Below, one piece after another: positions 44,880 through 53,636 of a DNA stretch of 64,000 nucleotides. This DNA comes from Candidatus Nitrosopumilus sp. (lineage in GTDB: Archaea; Thermoproteota; Nitrososphaeria; Nitrososphaerales; Nitrosopumilaceae), in assembly GCA_029263475.1 (NCBI GenBank), contig JAJCXK010000039.1:1-64000 (forward strand), read 5' to 3'. The position numbers and the translations under genes are program-made. How positions within the stretch are numbered: position 1 is the first letter of the stretch; each line of letters opens with the position of its first letter. The notes below the pieces were generated by a model. It did no database searches. It was given only the letters and a program-made list of their open reading frames with translations, and was not told where the DNA came from.

Positions 44880-45107
44880 ATGGATTTTGACAGTGCTGAC
44901 TGGAATCAGATTTCTAATGATCCAATAGTTTTTCAAACCTCAAAGAAAAATGTGTTATTGGAGATAGAGGATACGTCTCATAGATCTTACAAGCTGAATT
45001 TTAAACAAGGTGGAAAAATTAACATGTTCAGGGTAACCGGAAAATTTCGTCTTACATGGGATGATGATGATATTTCCAATGCCAAAAATAATCTCGGAGG
45101 TTTGTAA
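44880..45107 (+). CDS. Small hypothetical protein (75 aa)
   Basis: ATG 44880; an in-frame GTG at 44853 is less likely. Beta-rich sequence (NVLLEIEDTSHRSYKLNFKQGG, MFRVTGKFRLTWDDDD). It ends 8 bases before the next gene, so the pair is probably co-transcribed. Function unknown. Confidence 0.6.
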   Translation: MDFDSADWNQISNDPIVFQTSKKNVLLEIEDTSHRSYKLNFKQGGKINMFRVTGKFRLTWDDDDISNAKNNLGGL

Positions 45108-45115
45108 GAAATATC

Positions 45116-45346
45116 ATGACATTGGAGAATGAAATCAAAGAAATTTTGGAAAATTTTGAACAGACTTCATCTGAGAGAATCCTTGAAATCTTAAACCAGA
45201 TTAAACCATTCTTTAAAAATGAATTAATTTCAGAATATCTTCAAGGAAAAATCCAAAAAATATTGGATTCTGATGATGATGTGGAAAAAAAGAAACTGTG
45301 CAGGGCATTGTTGCCCTATTTTGATTGGTATCTGCAAGGTCTTTGA
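45116..45346 (+). CDS. Small helical protein (76 aa)
   Basis: ATG 45116. All helical and acidic (NEIKEILENFEQTSSERILEIL, KLCRALLPYFDWYLQGL). Closely follows the gene at 44880. Function unknown. Confidence 0.65.
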   Translation: MTLENEIKEILENFEQTSSERILEILNQIKPFFKNELISEYLQGKIQKILDSDDDVEKKKLCRALLPYFDWYLQGL

Positions 45347-45441
45347 TTCCTGTTCCTAAAAATTAAACAATCAAAACCTTTACATTTTTTACCATTATGA
45401 ATGAGGAAAAATATTTTTTTCTAAAGGATTGAAATATGATG

Positions 45442-45864
45442 TTATTCAAACTGACTTATTTTATCTAGCGCAATTTTGATAATTTCTAAATCTTTTTTTG
45501 CTTGTGACATGTCTCCTACCAATGTTACAAAATATTCGTATCCTGTCTCTTCTGCTTTGTGTATGTCTGATTCATAGCATTCTAGCGCTTTTTGGAAAAA
45601 TGATATGTCCTCTTGTAGATTGTTTACTGATTCTATGCTGTTCAGACTCTCTTGAATTTTCTTAACCGTCTCGTCTATTTTTGGAACTGTTTTTCTTGCT
45701 TGCTGGTTTAGTACGGGTGCAAACATGGCACCAGCTTCTTTTAGCTCTGGGCTGTTGTTTAGTGTTTTTAATCTATTTTTGTAATGGTTTAATGACTTTA
45801 GAACTATTTCATAACCTCCTTCGTCTTTGAAATATATTCCGCCGAGCCACATTTTTTCAGTCAT
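45442..45864 (-). CDS. Helical hypothetical protein (140 aa)
   Basis: ATG 45864. Mostly helices with a coiled-coil character (VPKIDETVKKIQESLNSIESVNNLQEDISFF, SQAKKDLEIIKIALDKISQF). The N-terminus WLGGIYFKDEGGYE is more globular. No membrane segment. Function unknown. Confidence 0.65.
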   Translation of the reverse strand: MTEKMWLGGIYFKDEGGYEIVLKSLNHYKNRLKTLNNSPELKEAGAMFAPVLNQQARKTVPKIDETVKKIQESLNSIESVNNLQEDISFFQKALECYESDIHKAEETGYEYFVTLVGDMSQAKKDLEIIKIALDKISQFE

Positions 45865-45952
45865 TATAGGTGTGATTTTTGTATATTATTATAACCTAGT
45901 TGTTGATGCGTGTAAATTCCTGTTTGTTCATTGAAAATACTCCGCTTGAATA

Positions 45953-46177
45953 CTATACATCAAATGTTTCTACTATGGGTGCTTCATTTCTATTGATGAG
46001 ATACAATAAAATGCCTGCAAGCGTTACCCCCATTCCACTGAGACCGATAAATGTACCTGTATTTTTGATTAATCTTAATGATGAATCTGTTTGTCCCAAT
46101 TCAATAGAATAGAACATGATTAGTCCTGTACAAAACATTGCAATTCCGACAATCATTATCGTAACTTCCATCTTCAT
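45953..46177 (-). CDS. Two-helix membrane protein (74 aa)
   Basis: ATG 46177; an upstream TTG at 46213 would add 12 residues. Two membrane segments (about 4-23 and 41-61). Function unknown. Confidence 0.55.
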   Translation of the reverse strand: MKMEVTIMIVGIAMFCTGLIMFYSIELGQTDSSLRLIKNTGTFIGLSGMGVTLAGILLYLINRNEAPIVETFDV

Positions 46178-46368
46178 GTTTGAGGTGATCTTTTTATGAT
46201 TAATAAATTTCAAGATTTTATATTATATTGCTCTGTATTTGATCTCAGAATCTAATGTTGAATACGTACAAATTTTTTTAAATATTTAAGGTTTGATCCA
46301 CTTGTGTAATTCTATTTTTTAGAATGGTTTGATAGCTTATATTTAGTAAACACGTATTGGTTATAGAA

Positions 46369-46746
46369 ATGGTGGCAAAAAAAATTGATTTGCTAGATAT
46401 TGTTCAAAAAATCCTTAAGTTGGATCCCAAAATGAGATTTGCGGCAATAATTGAACCAAAGGGTAAGATTCGTGAAGCAATCATGAACGCTGGGAAAACC
46501 AATCTTAAGAATCAAAAAGAAGAAGAGCATTTCTGCAAACAAGTTGCTCAAAGAAGATCTATGAGAAAAGAATTTGACAGATCTCTTGGCAAGGTGAGAT
46601 ATGTTCATGTTGAACGAGAGAAGGTATCTCAGATGGTAATTTACACAAAAAGAAATATTGTATATTTTACTATGGAGCCAGAATTGGCAATTGATAAGAA
46701 GATTAGATTAATCACCAAAATAAAGAAAATAACTTCTGATCTTTAG
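46369..46746 (+). CDS. Small alpha/beta protein (125 aa), roadblock-like
   Basis: ATG 46369; TTG 46357 is also in frame. The chain shows helix, then strand (FAAIIEPKGKIREAIM), helix, then strand pairs (KVRYVHVEREKVSQMVIYTKRNIVYFTM) and a final helix. That is compatible with a profilin/roadblock-like fold. Thaumarchaea carry many such proteins. Function unknown. Confidence 0.65.
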   Translation: MVAKKIDLLDIVQKILKLDPKMRFAAIIEPKGKIREAIMNAGKTNLKNQKEEEHFCKQVAQRRSMRKEFDRSLGKVRYVHVEREKVSQMVIYTKRNIVYFTMEPELAIDKKIRLITKIKKITSDL

Positions 46747-46778
46747 GACCTTATCAATCATTTATTTTCATTTTTACA

Positions 46779-47129
46779 ATGTTTAAGAAATATCTTGCAG
46801 ATTCAAAGATGTTTGAATATGACAAGCATTATAGAGAATGTCAGCAGCAAAATAGGCCGTTCATAAAAGCTAAAATCAATCCCGTTCACAAAAATTATTT
46901 TGTCCAAATCGATTTGAAGACATGCGGTTTTGAATTATCTAAACAAGAACAAATGCAAATCAAAAAACTCGTTCAACACGAGATGGACTATGTGAAATCA
47001 AAACATGGTTATGATTTTGCGGGTTCTAGTGTCACATCTGAACTCTCATGGTTTGATGGCATTTCATCAGAACATGTGGATAGTTTTTGCAATAGTCTAT
47101 ATGATTTAATTCAAGAGCGGCATAATTAA
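46779..47129 (+). CDS. Hypothetical protein (116 aa)
   Basis: ATG 46779. Basic N-terminus, central strand (YFVQIDLKTCGFELS), helical second half (QEQMQIKKLVQHEMDYVKS, HVDSFCNSLYDLIQ). Follows the previous gene after 32 bases. Function unknown; its stop overlaps the end of the convergent gene. Confidence 0.6.
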   Translation: MFKKYLADSKMFEYDKHYRECQQQNRPFIKAKINPVHKNYFVQIDLKTCGFELSKQEQMQIKKLVQHEMDYVKSKHGYDFAGSSVTSELSWFDGISSEHVDSFCNSLYDLIQERHN

Positions 47130-47332
47130 AATCGTATCAGATTTTTTAGAACCTTGTCTATCACTTGAATCTCCTTTTTCCTTTCTTTTATTGTTGATTG
47201 GTTCCATTCTTTGGCAAATTCTGATTCCTTGTCCAGTTTTTCTAATTCTTCTGTGTATTTTATCAGGTGTATTTTGTAGTCATGAAGTAAATCGAGGTGT
47301 TTATTGTGATTTTTTTCAGTCGGTGTTGCCAT
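47126..47332 (-). CDS. Small coiled-coil protein (68 aa)
   Basis: ATG 47332. Entirely helical and charged (DLLHDYKIHLIKYTEELEKLDKE, IKERKKEIQVIDKVL). Its start lies inside the end of the gene at 47316-47549 (17-base overlap), so the two are translationally linked and likely partners. Confidence 0.6.
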   Translation of the reverse strand: MATPTEKNHNKHLDLLHDYKIHLIKYTEELEKLDKESEFAKEWNQSTIKERKKEIQVIDKVLKNLIRF

Positions 47333-47549
47333 CCAATTCCCCTTCTTTTATGTCTGGAAACATTCCCCTTATTCTTTCCCTGTCTTTTTCCATGGCCTCT
47401 ATTCTACTGTCCAGATGATTCTTGATTGCTGGTTCGAATTCTTGATTCTTCTCTTTTTGAATGTCTGAGATTATTTTTGTCAGTGACTTGTAGTACAAAA
47501 TATGATTCTTTCTTGACTCTTCAGATGTGTCTTCGTCTTTAACGTCCAT
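47316..47549 (-). CDS. Small helical protein (77 aa)
   Basis: ATG 47549. Acidic, charged helices (KSLTKIISDIQKEKNQEFE, HLDSRIEAMEKDRERIRGMFP). First gene of the overlapping pair. Function unknown. Confidence 0.6.
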   Translation of the reverse strand: MDVKDEDTSEESRKNHILYYKSLTKIISDIQKEKNQEFEPAIKNHLDSRIEAMEKDRERIRGMFPDIKEGELDGNTD

Positions 47550-47691
47550 TACACATTACAATTTCTTTGAAAATAAGTACTTGATCATTGCAGTTTTTCT
47601 ACATGTTACCATAGTTCTGCGTTGTCTTGATTAATCTTGATGTTGTGCTAATTTAGTTTACACTAATATTGAAATTAAATCATTCAAAGAC

Positions 47692-47964
47692 ATGAAAATC
47701 CTAATTGATGAAATGGACGACGGTTGGGATGAGAAACTCAAGGAATTGGGCTATGATGCATACAGTGTAAAGAAGCTACGAATAGACGGTCACAAGCTAA
47801 GGACTGACTATTCTGTGATAAATTATGCTAAAGAAAACGACATGATTCTAGTCACTCGTGATACCGAAAGTGGTCAGGCTTGTGAGGAAAACAATTTACC
47901 GTATATTTTGTTAGATAACAATGAAATTTTTAAAATAATAGTGGACAAGCTGAAAAAATCCTAG
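47692..47964 (+). CDS. PIN-like (DUF5615-type) protein
   Basis: 90 residues from ATG 47692. KILIDEMDDGWDEKLKELGYDAYSV and YAKENDMILVTRDTESGQ match the compact PIN-like fold of DUF5615/Mut7-C type proteins. Acidic residues Asp6, Glu7 and the Asp in TRD sit where nuclease metals bind. Relatives are often toxins of toxin-antitoxin pairs; no clear antitoxin is adjacent. Its end overlaps the convergent winged-helix gene by 4 bases. Confidence 0.8.
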   Translation: MKILIDEMDDGWDEKLKELGYDAYSVKKLRIDGHKLRTDYSVINYAKENDMILVTRDTESGQACEENNLPYILLDNNEIFKIIVDKLKKS

Positions 47965-48527
47965 TTTACGTTTTTAGAATCAGACTGTGGGATTCTTAGA
48001 TTTGCAAGAATCTCGTTTAGAAATATATCTTCTTGCTGATGCATAATGTCGCTCATGATCAACTCCCAGCAATCGCTTATCTTTCTTGAAATTTGGGAAT
48101 ACATTTTGTCTTTTCTAAATGCGGGATAGTAAGATAACAATTTCAATATGCCGTCAGTTGACTGCACGATGTGTATCTGATGGATTGTTGATCTTAATCT
48201 TTCTTGAAACGTAAACCTTTCTTCCTTCATTGCAATTTCAAAATTGACAATTTCTTCACGTATCATCTCAATTTCCTTGTATACGTTTTTGAGTTGTGTG
48301 TTTACGGATTCAGATAAATTGATCAATTCGTATTCGATATGTGCTCTGCTGTGCACTTTCTTCTCTATCTCTCCAGATTCCACTAGTGTACTAATCTCTC
48401 TGTAAACTATTTTCTCGTTACCTACTTTGGAAATCACTCTCTTGGCAAGCTCCGTACCTCGAGTCTTTCCATTTTCGTTAAGCACTCTAATTATTTCTGT
48501 TTTAATTATGTCTGAATTCTTATCCAT
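47961..48527 (-). CDS. Winged-helix protein with coiled-coil tail (188 aa)
   Basis: ATG 48527. Residues 5-65 form a winged helix (IIKTEIIRVLNENGKTRGTELAKRVI, IVYREISTLVESGEIEKKVHSRAHIEYEL). A coiled coil and a helical C-terminal region follow. It probably binds DNA. It lies 6 bases after the gene at 48534, so they form an operon. Confidence 0.7.
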   Translation of the reverse strand: MDKNSDIIKTEIIRVLNENGKTRGTELAKRVISKVGNEKIVYREISTLVESGEIEKKVHSRAHIEYELINLSESVNTQLKNVYKEIEMIREEIVNFEIAMKEERFTFQERLRSTIHQIHIVQSTDGILKLLSYYPAFRKDKMYSQISRKISDCWELIMSDIMHQQEDIFLNEILANLRIPQSDSKNVN

Positions 48528-48533
48528 TGTTTT

Positions 48534-48785
48534 TCACTGTTTTTTAATTTTATATTTTTCCAAGACCTCTTTCTCTCCGATTTTACCCATCTCCAAAATC
48601 AACTGTTCTAAAATACCTATTCCTATCCTGATTGGTTCTTTTTCCATGCTCTTTTGCTCCAATTTTGCTTTGAGTACCATTCTTTCGTTGTTTACAAAAC
48701 TAAGAAGGCTGACATTCTCTCCCATGTTGAGATTTATGAAGAAATCTACGTATTCTACTATGGTTCCTATCGCCATGTCTATCAT
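48534..48785 (-). CDS. Small helical protein (83 aa)
   Basis: ATG 48785 is used; TTG 48818 would add 11 residues. Helical sequence (AIGTIVEYVDFFINLN, ERMVLKAKLEQKSMEKEPIRIGIGILEQL). Upstream partner of the winged-helix gene; a TATA-like CTAAATAA is at about 48825-48835. Function unknown. Confidence 0.6.
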   Translation of the reverse strand: MIDMAIGTIVEYVDFFINLNMGENVSLLSFVNNERMVLKAKLEQKSMEKEPIRIGIGILEQLILEMGKIGEKEVLEKYKIKKQ

Positions 48786-48853
48786 CTGCCTTTCCCGTAT
48801 TTGTTTGAAGGCCTGCAAACTAAGTTTATTTAGAATTTTTACAAACTTTTTGT

Positions 48854-49114
48854 ATGGATAAATGTGATGCCCGTGTACGTGCCTACAAGAATGGGAAAAC
48901 GTTTGATCAATGCAGAGATATTGCAGAATCGATGAATCCTGATTTTAAAAAACACATTGAAGAGAAAAGAAGAATTCTGTGGACTGAAATCTTGGAAAAA
49001 GTTGATCACGATGAAATAATCTACAAATTGACTCTGAAATTCTTGAAGCGCGATGGATATGACATCGGCAATCATAAAACTCCTGAAGTAAAAAGATTCA
49101 CTTTCCAGGATTAA
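48854..49114 (+). CDS. Small hypothetical protein (86 aa)
   Basis: ATG 48854. Charged helical sequence with two Cys residues in the first 20 positions and a basic C-terminus (RDGYDIGNHKTPEVKRF). It overlaps the end of the convergent membrane gene by 17 bases. Function unknown. Confidence 0.6.
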   Translation: MDKCDARVRAYKNGKTFDQCRDIAESMNPDFKKHIEEKRRILWTEILEKVDHDEIIYKLTLKFLKRDGYDIGNHKTPEVKRFTFQD

Positions 49115-49925
49115 CTTTACAGCTGCCATCCGAATTTCGTAGTTTTTTTGCCATGATATACGGTGTGACAAATAGAACTGGAATCGATATGGCAATAAAC
49201 AATGTCTGCATCTGTGTCAGTGCAATCGACAGTGCAATCCCGCTTGCAGTCCCGATAAATATGGACAGAAAAGATCCTGCACAAGTTGGACATGCAATGA
49301 ATAGTCCTATGAGTGCACCAATTGTACTCATACCTCTCTCTTTCTTTGAAATTGCAAATGCGCTTACGGCAATTGCGGTATTTAGTCCAACCAGATATGA
49401 TACTGTTACCTGTAGGACCAAGTTTATTGGAATTACCTGCAGTCCTACATGCTCAGTGAGATAAATGATTATTTTTGGCATATATCCTGGCCCGTCGCAA
49501 CATGGCGCAACAAATCCTGATGGGATTGTGGCGCCATAATGAACTGCAAAGTTGACTTCTGGTTGATACACCAGGGTTCCTGATACCAATGAAAAGAAAA
49601 TCCCATATCCGATAAAAGTAATTACAAAAATCTTACGAGATCTTGAATTCCATGTGATGACTGCGATGATGGTTGAGAGATCCTTGCCGTTGATCTCTAC
49701 TTTTTCTTTGTGATACCTGTACATTCCAAATGCAATGGCGCCAAATGACACTATGAGAACCACATAAAACCAATGGGCTATTCTTTGTATGGAGTCAATT
49801 GCGCTTGGTGTCAAGAGTTCTGGATCTTGATATCTGCCATAAATTAAAAACAAAATCGCAATTGATACAAATCCTATGACAATCAGTTTTTTTCCGTTAT
49901 TGGCACTCTGATTGACTTTATCCAT
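49098..49925 (-). CDS. Polytopic membrane protein with two Cys-pair motifs (275 aa)
   Basis: I use ATG 49925 because a TATA-like AGATTTAAT lies about 26 bases upstream (49950-49958). The open frame extends to 50090, but that part would overlap the neighbour's promoter. About seven membrane helices. APCCDGPGYMP lies in an external loop and ACPTCAGSFL starts a helix. Paired Cys in such places suggest thiol redox or metal handling. The family is not recognised. Confidence 0.7.
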   Translation of the reverse strand: MDKVNQSANNGKKLIVIGFVSIAILFLIYGRYQDPELLTPSAIDSIQRIAHWFYVVLIVSFGAIAFGMYRYHKEKVEINGKDLSTIIAVITWNSRSRKIFVITFIGYGIFFSLVSGTLVYQPEVNFAVHYGATIPSGFVAPCCDGPGYMPKIIIYLTEHVGLQVIPINLVLQVTVSYLVGLNTAIAVSAFAISKKERGMSTIGALIGLFIACPTCAGSFLSIFIGTASGIALSIALTQMQTLFIAISIPVLFVTPYIMAKKLRNSDGSCKVNPGK

Positions 49926-49949
49926 CGGTTTGAATTTTTTCCTTGTAGG

Positions 49950-49958
49950 ATTAAATCT
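49950..49958 (-). promoter_or_regulatory. TATA box for the membrane protein at 49098-49925
   Basis: On the minus strand AGATTTAAT precedes ATG 49925 by 25-33 bases. It decides the start in favour of the shorter form. Confidence 0.45.
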
Positions 49959-50092
49959 TTTTTTAAGCATGTGTGATGATTCAATTGATTCTAGGCGTAT
50001 TTCTTGACTGTTTTTCAAATGAGTATTATTCCTATGGCTGTCTAATGTGATTTTCCACCTACGTTTAATATCTATCAACTCAAAAGTCAATC

Positions 50093-51550
50093 ATGCAAAG
50101 CACCCTGGTACTGTCTGTTCTGATTCTGACTTTGGGATTTGCAGGTACCGCATACGCTCAAAGTTCGGGTGGAGTTGATGTTGATGGTACTTGGTACTTG
50201 GGAGAAGGTCTCAAGGAAGGGGATTATTTTGAGTATACTATGTGTGAGATAGATCTTAATGCATGCTCACCAATAGAATTGAAAATTTGGATAAAAGGGG
50301 ACATACAAAATGTTAGTGAAACGTTGTGGAATGCACAAATTCTAGTAATTGATGGGGACAAAACCATCAAAGGTTCATGGGGATTGGGTAAAACGGTTCC
50401 AACCCCGATAATCTTTGATGATGACTTGTCAGATCATGCTGCGGCATTCAAATCCTCGATTGCGTGGATCTCATCATATGCCACATCAAATGAAAAAGAT
50501 AGGATTCACGGACCCCAAGAATTTAGGAGCGCATCATGGGGTTCACTTGGTCCTGTTGGCGGAGGACTGGAATCGCATCTAATCCCAAGTAGGATGGAAT
50601 CTGTCATCCTCCCGGATGGAGAATTTGATTCGATAGTTCTTGGATGGTATAATGACAATGATAATGAAATATGGATAGTTGATAATTTTCCTTTTCCGGT
50701 AAAAGCACTGACCTTTGCAGGAATTAATTCTGACAGCGTACCTGTGATGTTTGAATTTAATCTGGTGCAATACAAAGAAGAAATAACAGATGATCCGTTT
50801 GCAGACATTTCAGAAACAGTTCGACAATCTGAATTATTACGATGTGACATGGATTTTTTTGATTATACTAGTGATAGAATTCCCACAAACACATACTCCA
50901 TGATGATACAATACAACTATTCTCCAGTATCGCCCGTGAATGGATGTGACATGGATTGGAAGATTTACTTTTACAGCAAGTTCAATGAGATTGAAATTCT
51001 TGATCAAGTAAATTATGATATTTGGATCGTTGATGAAAACGACAACAAAATTTACTCCTATGCTGAATCCCTTGGCAAAGAAAAACTATTCAACCAGTTT
51101 GGACAGGTGGGGCATTTGATGCCTGTGGAACAATCCGGATTGGTAAGATATGCCATTTTTGTACATGGTTTGGGGCCTGAGGATCAGATAAATGAAGAAT
51201 TTGGGGGCTATGCTATAATCGAAATACCTGTGGAAGGCAATCCTTTGCTCAATGAAATTAACAATGAAACCGACGAGCCGATTCCTAACTGGATAAAGAA
51301 TAATGCGGGATGGTGGGCTGATGGCCAGATTGACGATGATGCGTTTGTCTCTGGAATTCAATATTTGATTAAAGAAAAAATCTTGCAAATCAATCATGCG
51401 GAATACGATTCAGACTCTAAAACCGACGAGCCGATTCCTAACTGGATAAAGAATAATGCGGGATGGTGGGCTGATGGCCAGATTGACGATGATGCGTTTG
51501 TCTCTGGAATAAAATATCTGGTAGATCATGGAATAGTTCGAATCTCCTAG
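50093..51550 (+). CDS. Exported protein with two C-terminal WIKNNAGWWADG repeats (485 aa)
   Basis: ATG 50093. A signal peptide (about 1-22, ending TAYAQ) is followed by a beta-rich N-terminal region and a second beta domain with Cys residues at about 258 and 284. The C-terminus holds two repeats (EPIPNWIKNNAGWWADGQI then DDDAFVSGI.YL). These repeats occur at the ends of many thaumarchaeal exported proteins and may attach them to the surface. The repeat copies are identical at DNA level. Confidence 0.8.
   Translation: MQSTLVLSVLILTLGFAGTAYAQSSGGVDVDGTWYLGEGLKEGDYFEYTMCEIDLNACSPIELKIWIKGDIQNVSETLWNAQILVIDGDKTIKGSWGLGKTVPTPIIFDDDLSDHAAAFKSSIAWISSYATSNEKDRIHGPQEFRSASWGSLGPVGGGLESHLIPSRMESVILPDGEFDSIVLGWYNDNDNEIWIVDNFPFPVKALTFAGINSDSVPVMFEFNLVQYKEEITDDPFADISETVRQSELLRCDMDFFDYTSDRIPTNTYSMMIQYNYSPVSPVNGCDMDWKIYFYSKFNEIEILDQVNYDIWIVDENDNKIYSYAESLGKEKLFNQFGQVGHLMPVEQSGLVRYAIFVHGLGPEDQINEEFGGYAIIEIPVEGNPLLNEINNETDEPIPNWIKNNAGWWADGQIDDDAFVSGIQYLIKEKILQINHAEYDSDSKTDEPIPNWIKNNAGWWADGQIDDDAFVSGIKYLVDHGIVRIS
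51267..51510 (+). repeat. 91-bp perfect direct repeat
   Basis: 51267-51357 and 51420-51510 are identical, offset by 153 bases (51 codons), and encode the two C-terminal modules of the protein at 50093. Identity at silent sites means recent duplication or conversion. Confidence 0.95.
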
Positions 51551-51681
51551 TTTTGATCTTTTTTGTTGGATGTCAAATTGGTGGATTTGGATTGTCTCAA
51601 ATCATGATATGTTTTTGAGAATAATTGGTAAATTACTGCTTCATGAAACCCTGAAAAATCAGACCTCTCTATCACCGTTCA

Positions 51682-53496
51682 CTAGCTAAGCCTTGGAACA
51701 AAGATGTAGATTATTGCAATTATTTCCAACCTCCCAAATATCATTAAAAATCCCAGGACAATCTTTGTTGCAGGATCCGTATCAAAGTCGATCACTCCTG
51801 CTGATAGGCCTCCGGTGGTGATCACTCCTGCGGCCTCAAAAAATGCGTCCTGAAATGGAACATCTTCAATTTCTGCAAGATGCAGTCCCGTGATTGCAGA
51901 AATTGTGGGAAATAGTGCAATGATGATTAATGTGGAAATGACTTCCTTTTTTGATTGATTTGACAGTTCTGCCCTTTTGACTTTACTAAACAATGCCCTT
52001 ACATCTCTCAAATGGAAGATTCTGAATATTTTCAGGCCTCCTGCAGTGGAGAATCCGCATCCTCCGATGAACATCAGAATTATCAGAATTGCATGCGCTC
52101 CTCCATTTAATCCTGCAAGGCTGTCTATCTGAAGTCCTGCAGTGGTACTTGCTGATACTGAATAGAATGCACTCTGCATTGGATCCAATCCGCTTATCCC
52201 TAGAAACAAAATGGTTGCACCGCCCAAGATCGCAAAATATGTCAAAACTTCCTTTCCGAGCTTTGGTGAGAGGAATTTTTTCCTTACAAATGCATAGTGG
52301 AATGTAAATGGCAATGCGCCTAGTATCATCGCACCCATCAGTATGATGTGCTCCTGCCAAACTAACTCGGTAAGAATTGTAGATGTAGGCGTAAACCCTC
52401 CTGTTGCAAGTGTACTCATGGCCAATGAAAAATTGTCAATGATGTTTCTTCCATTAAACAGGTGCAACAGGGTTGCAACGATTATGATGTAAATTGTAAA
52501 GATCACCGTAATGGTCAAGAAAAGTTCTTTCATGTGAAGGGTTCTTCCGGATATGAAACCTCTCATAGATTGCAACTTTGATTCTGGATAAAATGCCGTA
52601 ATTACCAAGTAGATGAAACTCATTCCCCCCACAAGCTGCGTATAGCTTCGAAAGAATGTAAAGCTCTGAGATAGCTCTTCTGGTTCATCAAACAATGATA
52701 TTCCTCCCGTTGTAAATCCAGCTGCACTTGAAAAAAATGCGTTACTGAATACTTCTACTGGTGTCTCATCACTCGGAAATACATACAGGTATGGAACCGT
52801 TCCAAACAGCGTTAGCAAGAAAAGACTTGCAAATACCAATATCGATGCCTGCTGCAAATTGAGACTGGATTTTTCACCATAAGAGTTCAGAAAGAATCCC
52901 GTTACCAGTAACAGTACCGTGGTCAGATATATTCCTGTGGCAGTTAATGTGTCCTCCAATACCGTTGCAAGGATTGCAGGTACAAGTAGAAGAACTCCTG
53001 CAAATTGCAGTACAAAACCCAAATTTCCCAAAACCGCTTTTACCGGGGGGCTCAGGAGACGAGGGGCAGTAGATGTTGCATCTCTGATTACATTTGCAAT
53101 CACTGTTTGAAAAATTATTCCTATGACTTGGTTTTTCTTTGATATAACTGGAAGCTTTCTGATATCGTTGTCTCGCATCTTATGCAATGCGTCTTGTAAT
53201 GTTGATTTTTCATTAATTGTAATAAGCGGCGTACTCATAACGTCTTTTAGCTGTGTGGCTTCGGCATAGACTGTCGCATCACTAACTTTGTTTAAAATAT
53301 CCTCATCTGTAACAATTCCAACTGGAAGGTTTTTTTCATCTGTAACAACTATGTCGTCAGTTTCATAGTGACGCAGCATTCTGGCAGCTTCTCTGGTCTG
53401 TGTATCTTGACTGAGTATCAGGACATCTTTGTCCATGTATCCCGTAACGTATTTGCTCAGAACATACGATACGGCACGTTCTGGATTGGTCGACAT
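51682..53496 (-). CDS. TrkH-type potassium transporter with N-terminal CBS pair
   Basis: 604 residues from ATG 53496. Residues about 10-140 are two CBS domains (DIVVTDEKNLPVGIVTDEDIL; LPVISKKNQVIGII). The rest is a TrkH/KtrB channel with four membrane-pore-membrane units whose filters read AGFTTGGI, LATGGFTP, ASTTAGL and GVITTGGLS. It takes up K+ (or Na+/K+). The fused CBS pair probably senses adenine nucleotides, a job usually done by separate TrkA/KtrA subunits. Confidence 0.9.
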   Translation of the reverse strand: MSTNPERAVSYVLSKYVTGYMDKDVLILSQDTQTREAARMLRHYETDDIVVTDEKNLPVGIVTDEDILNKVSDATVYAEATQLKDVMSTPLITINEKSTLQDALHKMRDNDIRKLPVISKKNQVIGIIFQTVIANVIRDATSTAPRLLSPPVKAVLGNLGFVLQFAGVLLLVPAILATVLEDTLTATGIYLTTVLLLVTGFFLNSYGEKSSLNLQQASILVFASLFLLTLFGTVPYLYVFPSDETPVEVFSNAFFSSAAGFTTGGISLFDEPEELSQSFTFFRSYTQLVGGMSFIYLVITAFYPESKLQSMRGFISGRTLHMKELFLTITVIFTIYIIIVATLLHLFNGRNIIDNFSLAMSTLATGGFTPTSTILTELVWQEHIILMGAMILGALPFTFHYAFVRKKFLSPKLGKEVLTYFAILGGATILFLGISGLDPMQSAFYSVSASTTAGLQIDSLAGLNGGAHAILIILMFIGGCGFSTAGGLKIFRIFHLRDVRALFSKVKRAELSNQSKKEVISTLIIIALFPTISAITGLHLAEIEDVPFQDAFFEAAGVITTGGLSAGVIDFDTDPATKIVLGFLMIFGRLEIIAIIYIFVPRLS

Positions 53497-53611
53497 TAAG
53501 CTATTCTTAGTTTCTGATTTTAAATAATTTGGGGTTACTCATGTACCTTGATCGTTAAAAGCATCTTTCTTTAACGTCTCATTGAAAATTTGATCTGTGT
53601 CCTTTGCTATC

Positions 53612-53618
53612 TTTATAA
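53612..53618 (+). promoter_or_regulatory. TATA box for the gene at 53637
   Basis: TTTATAA, 19-25 bases before ATG 53637. Confidence 0.55.
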
Positions 53619-53636
53619 GCACTGGATGGGAAGTTC

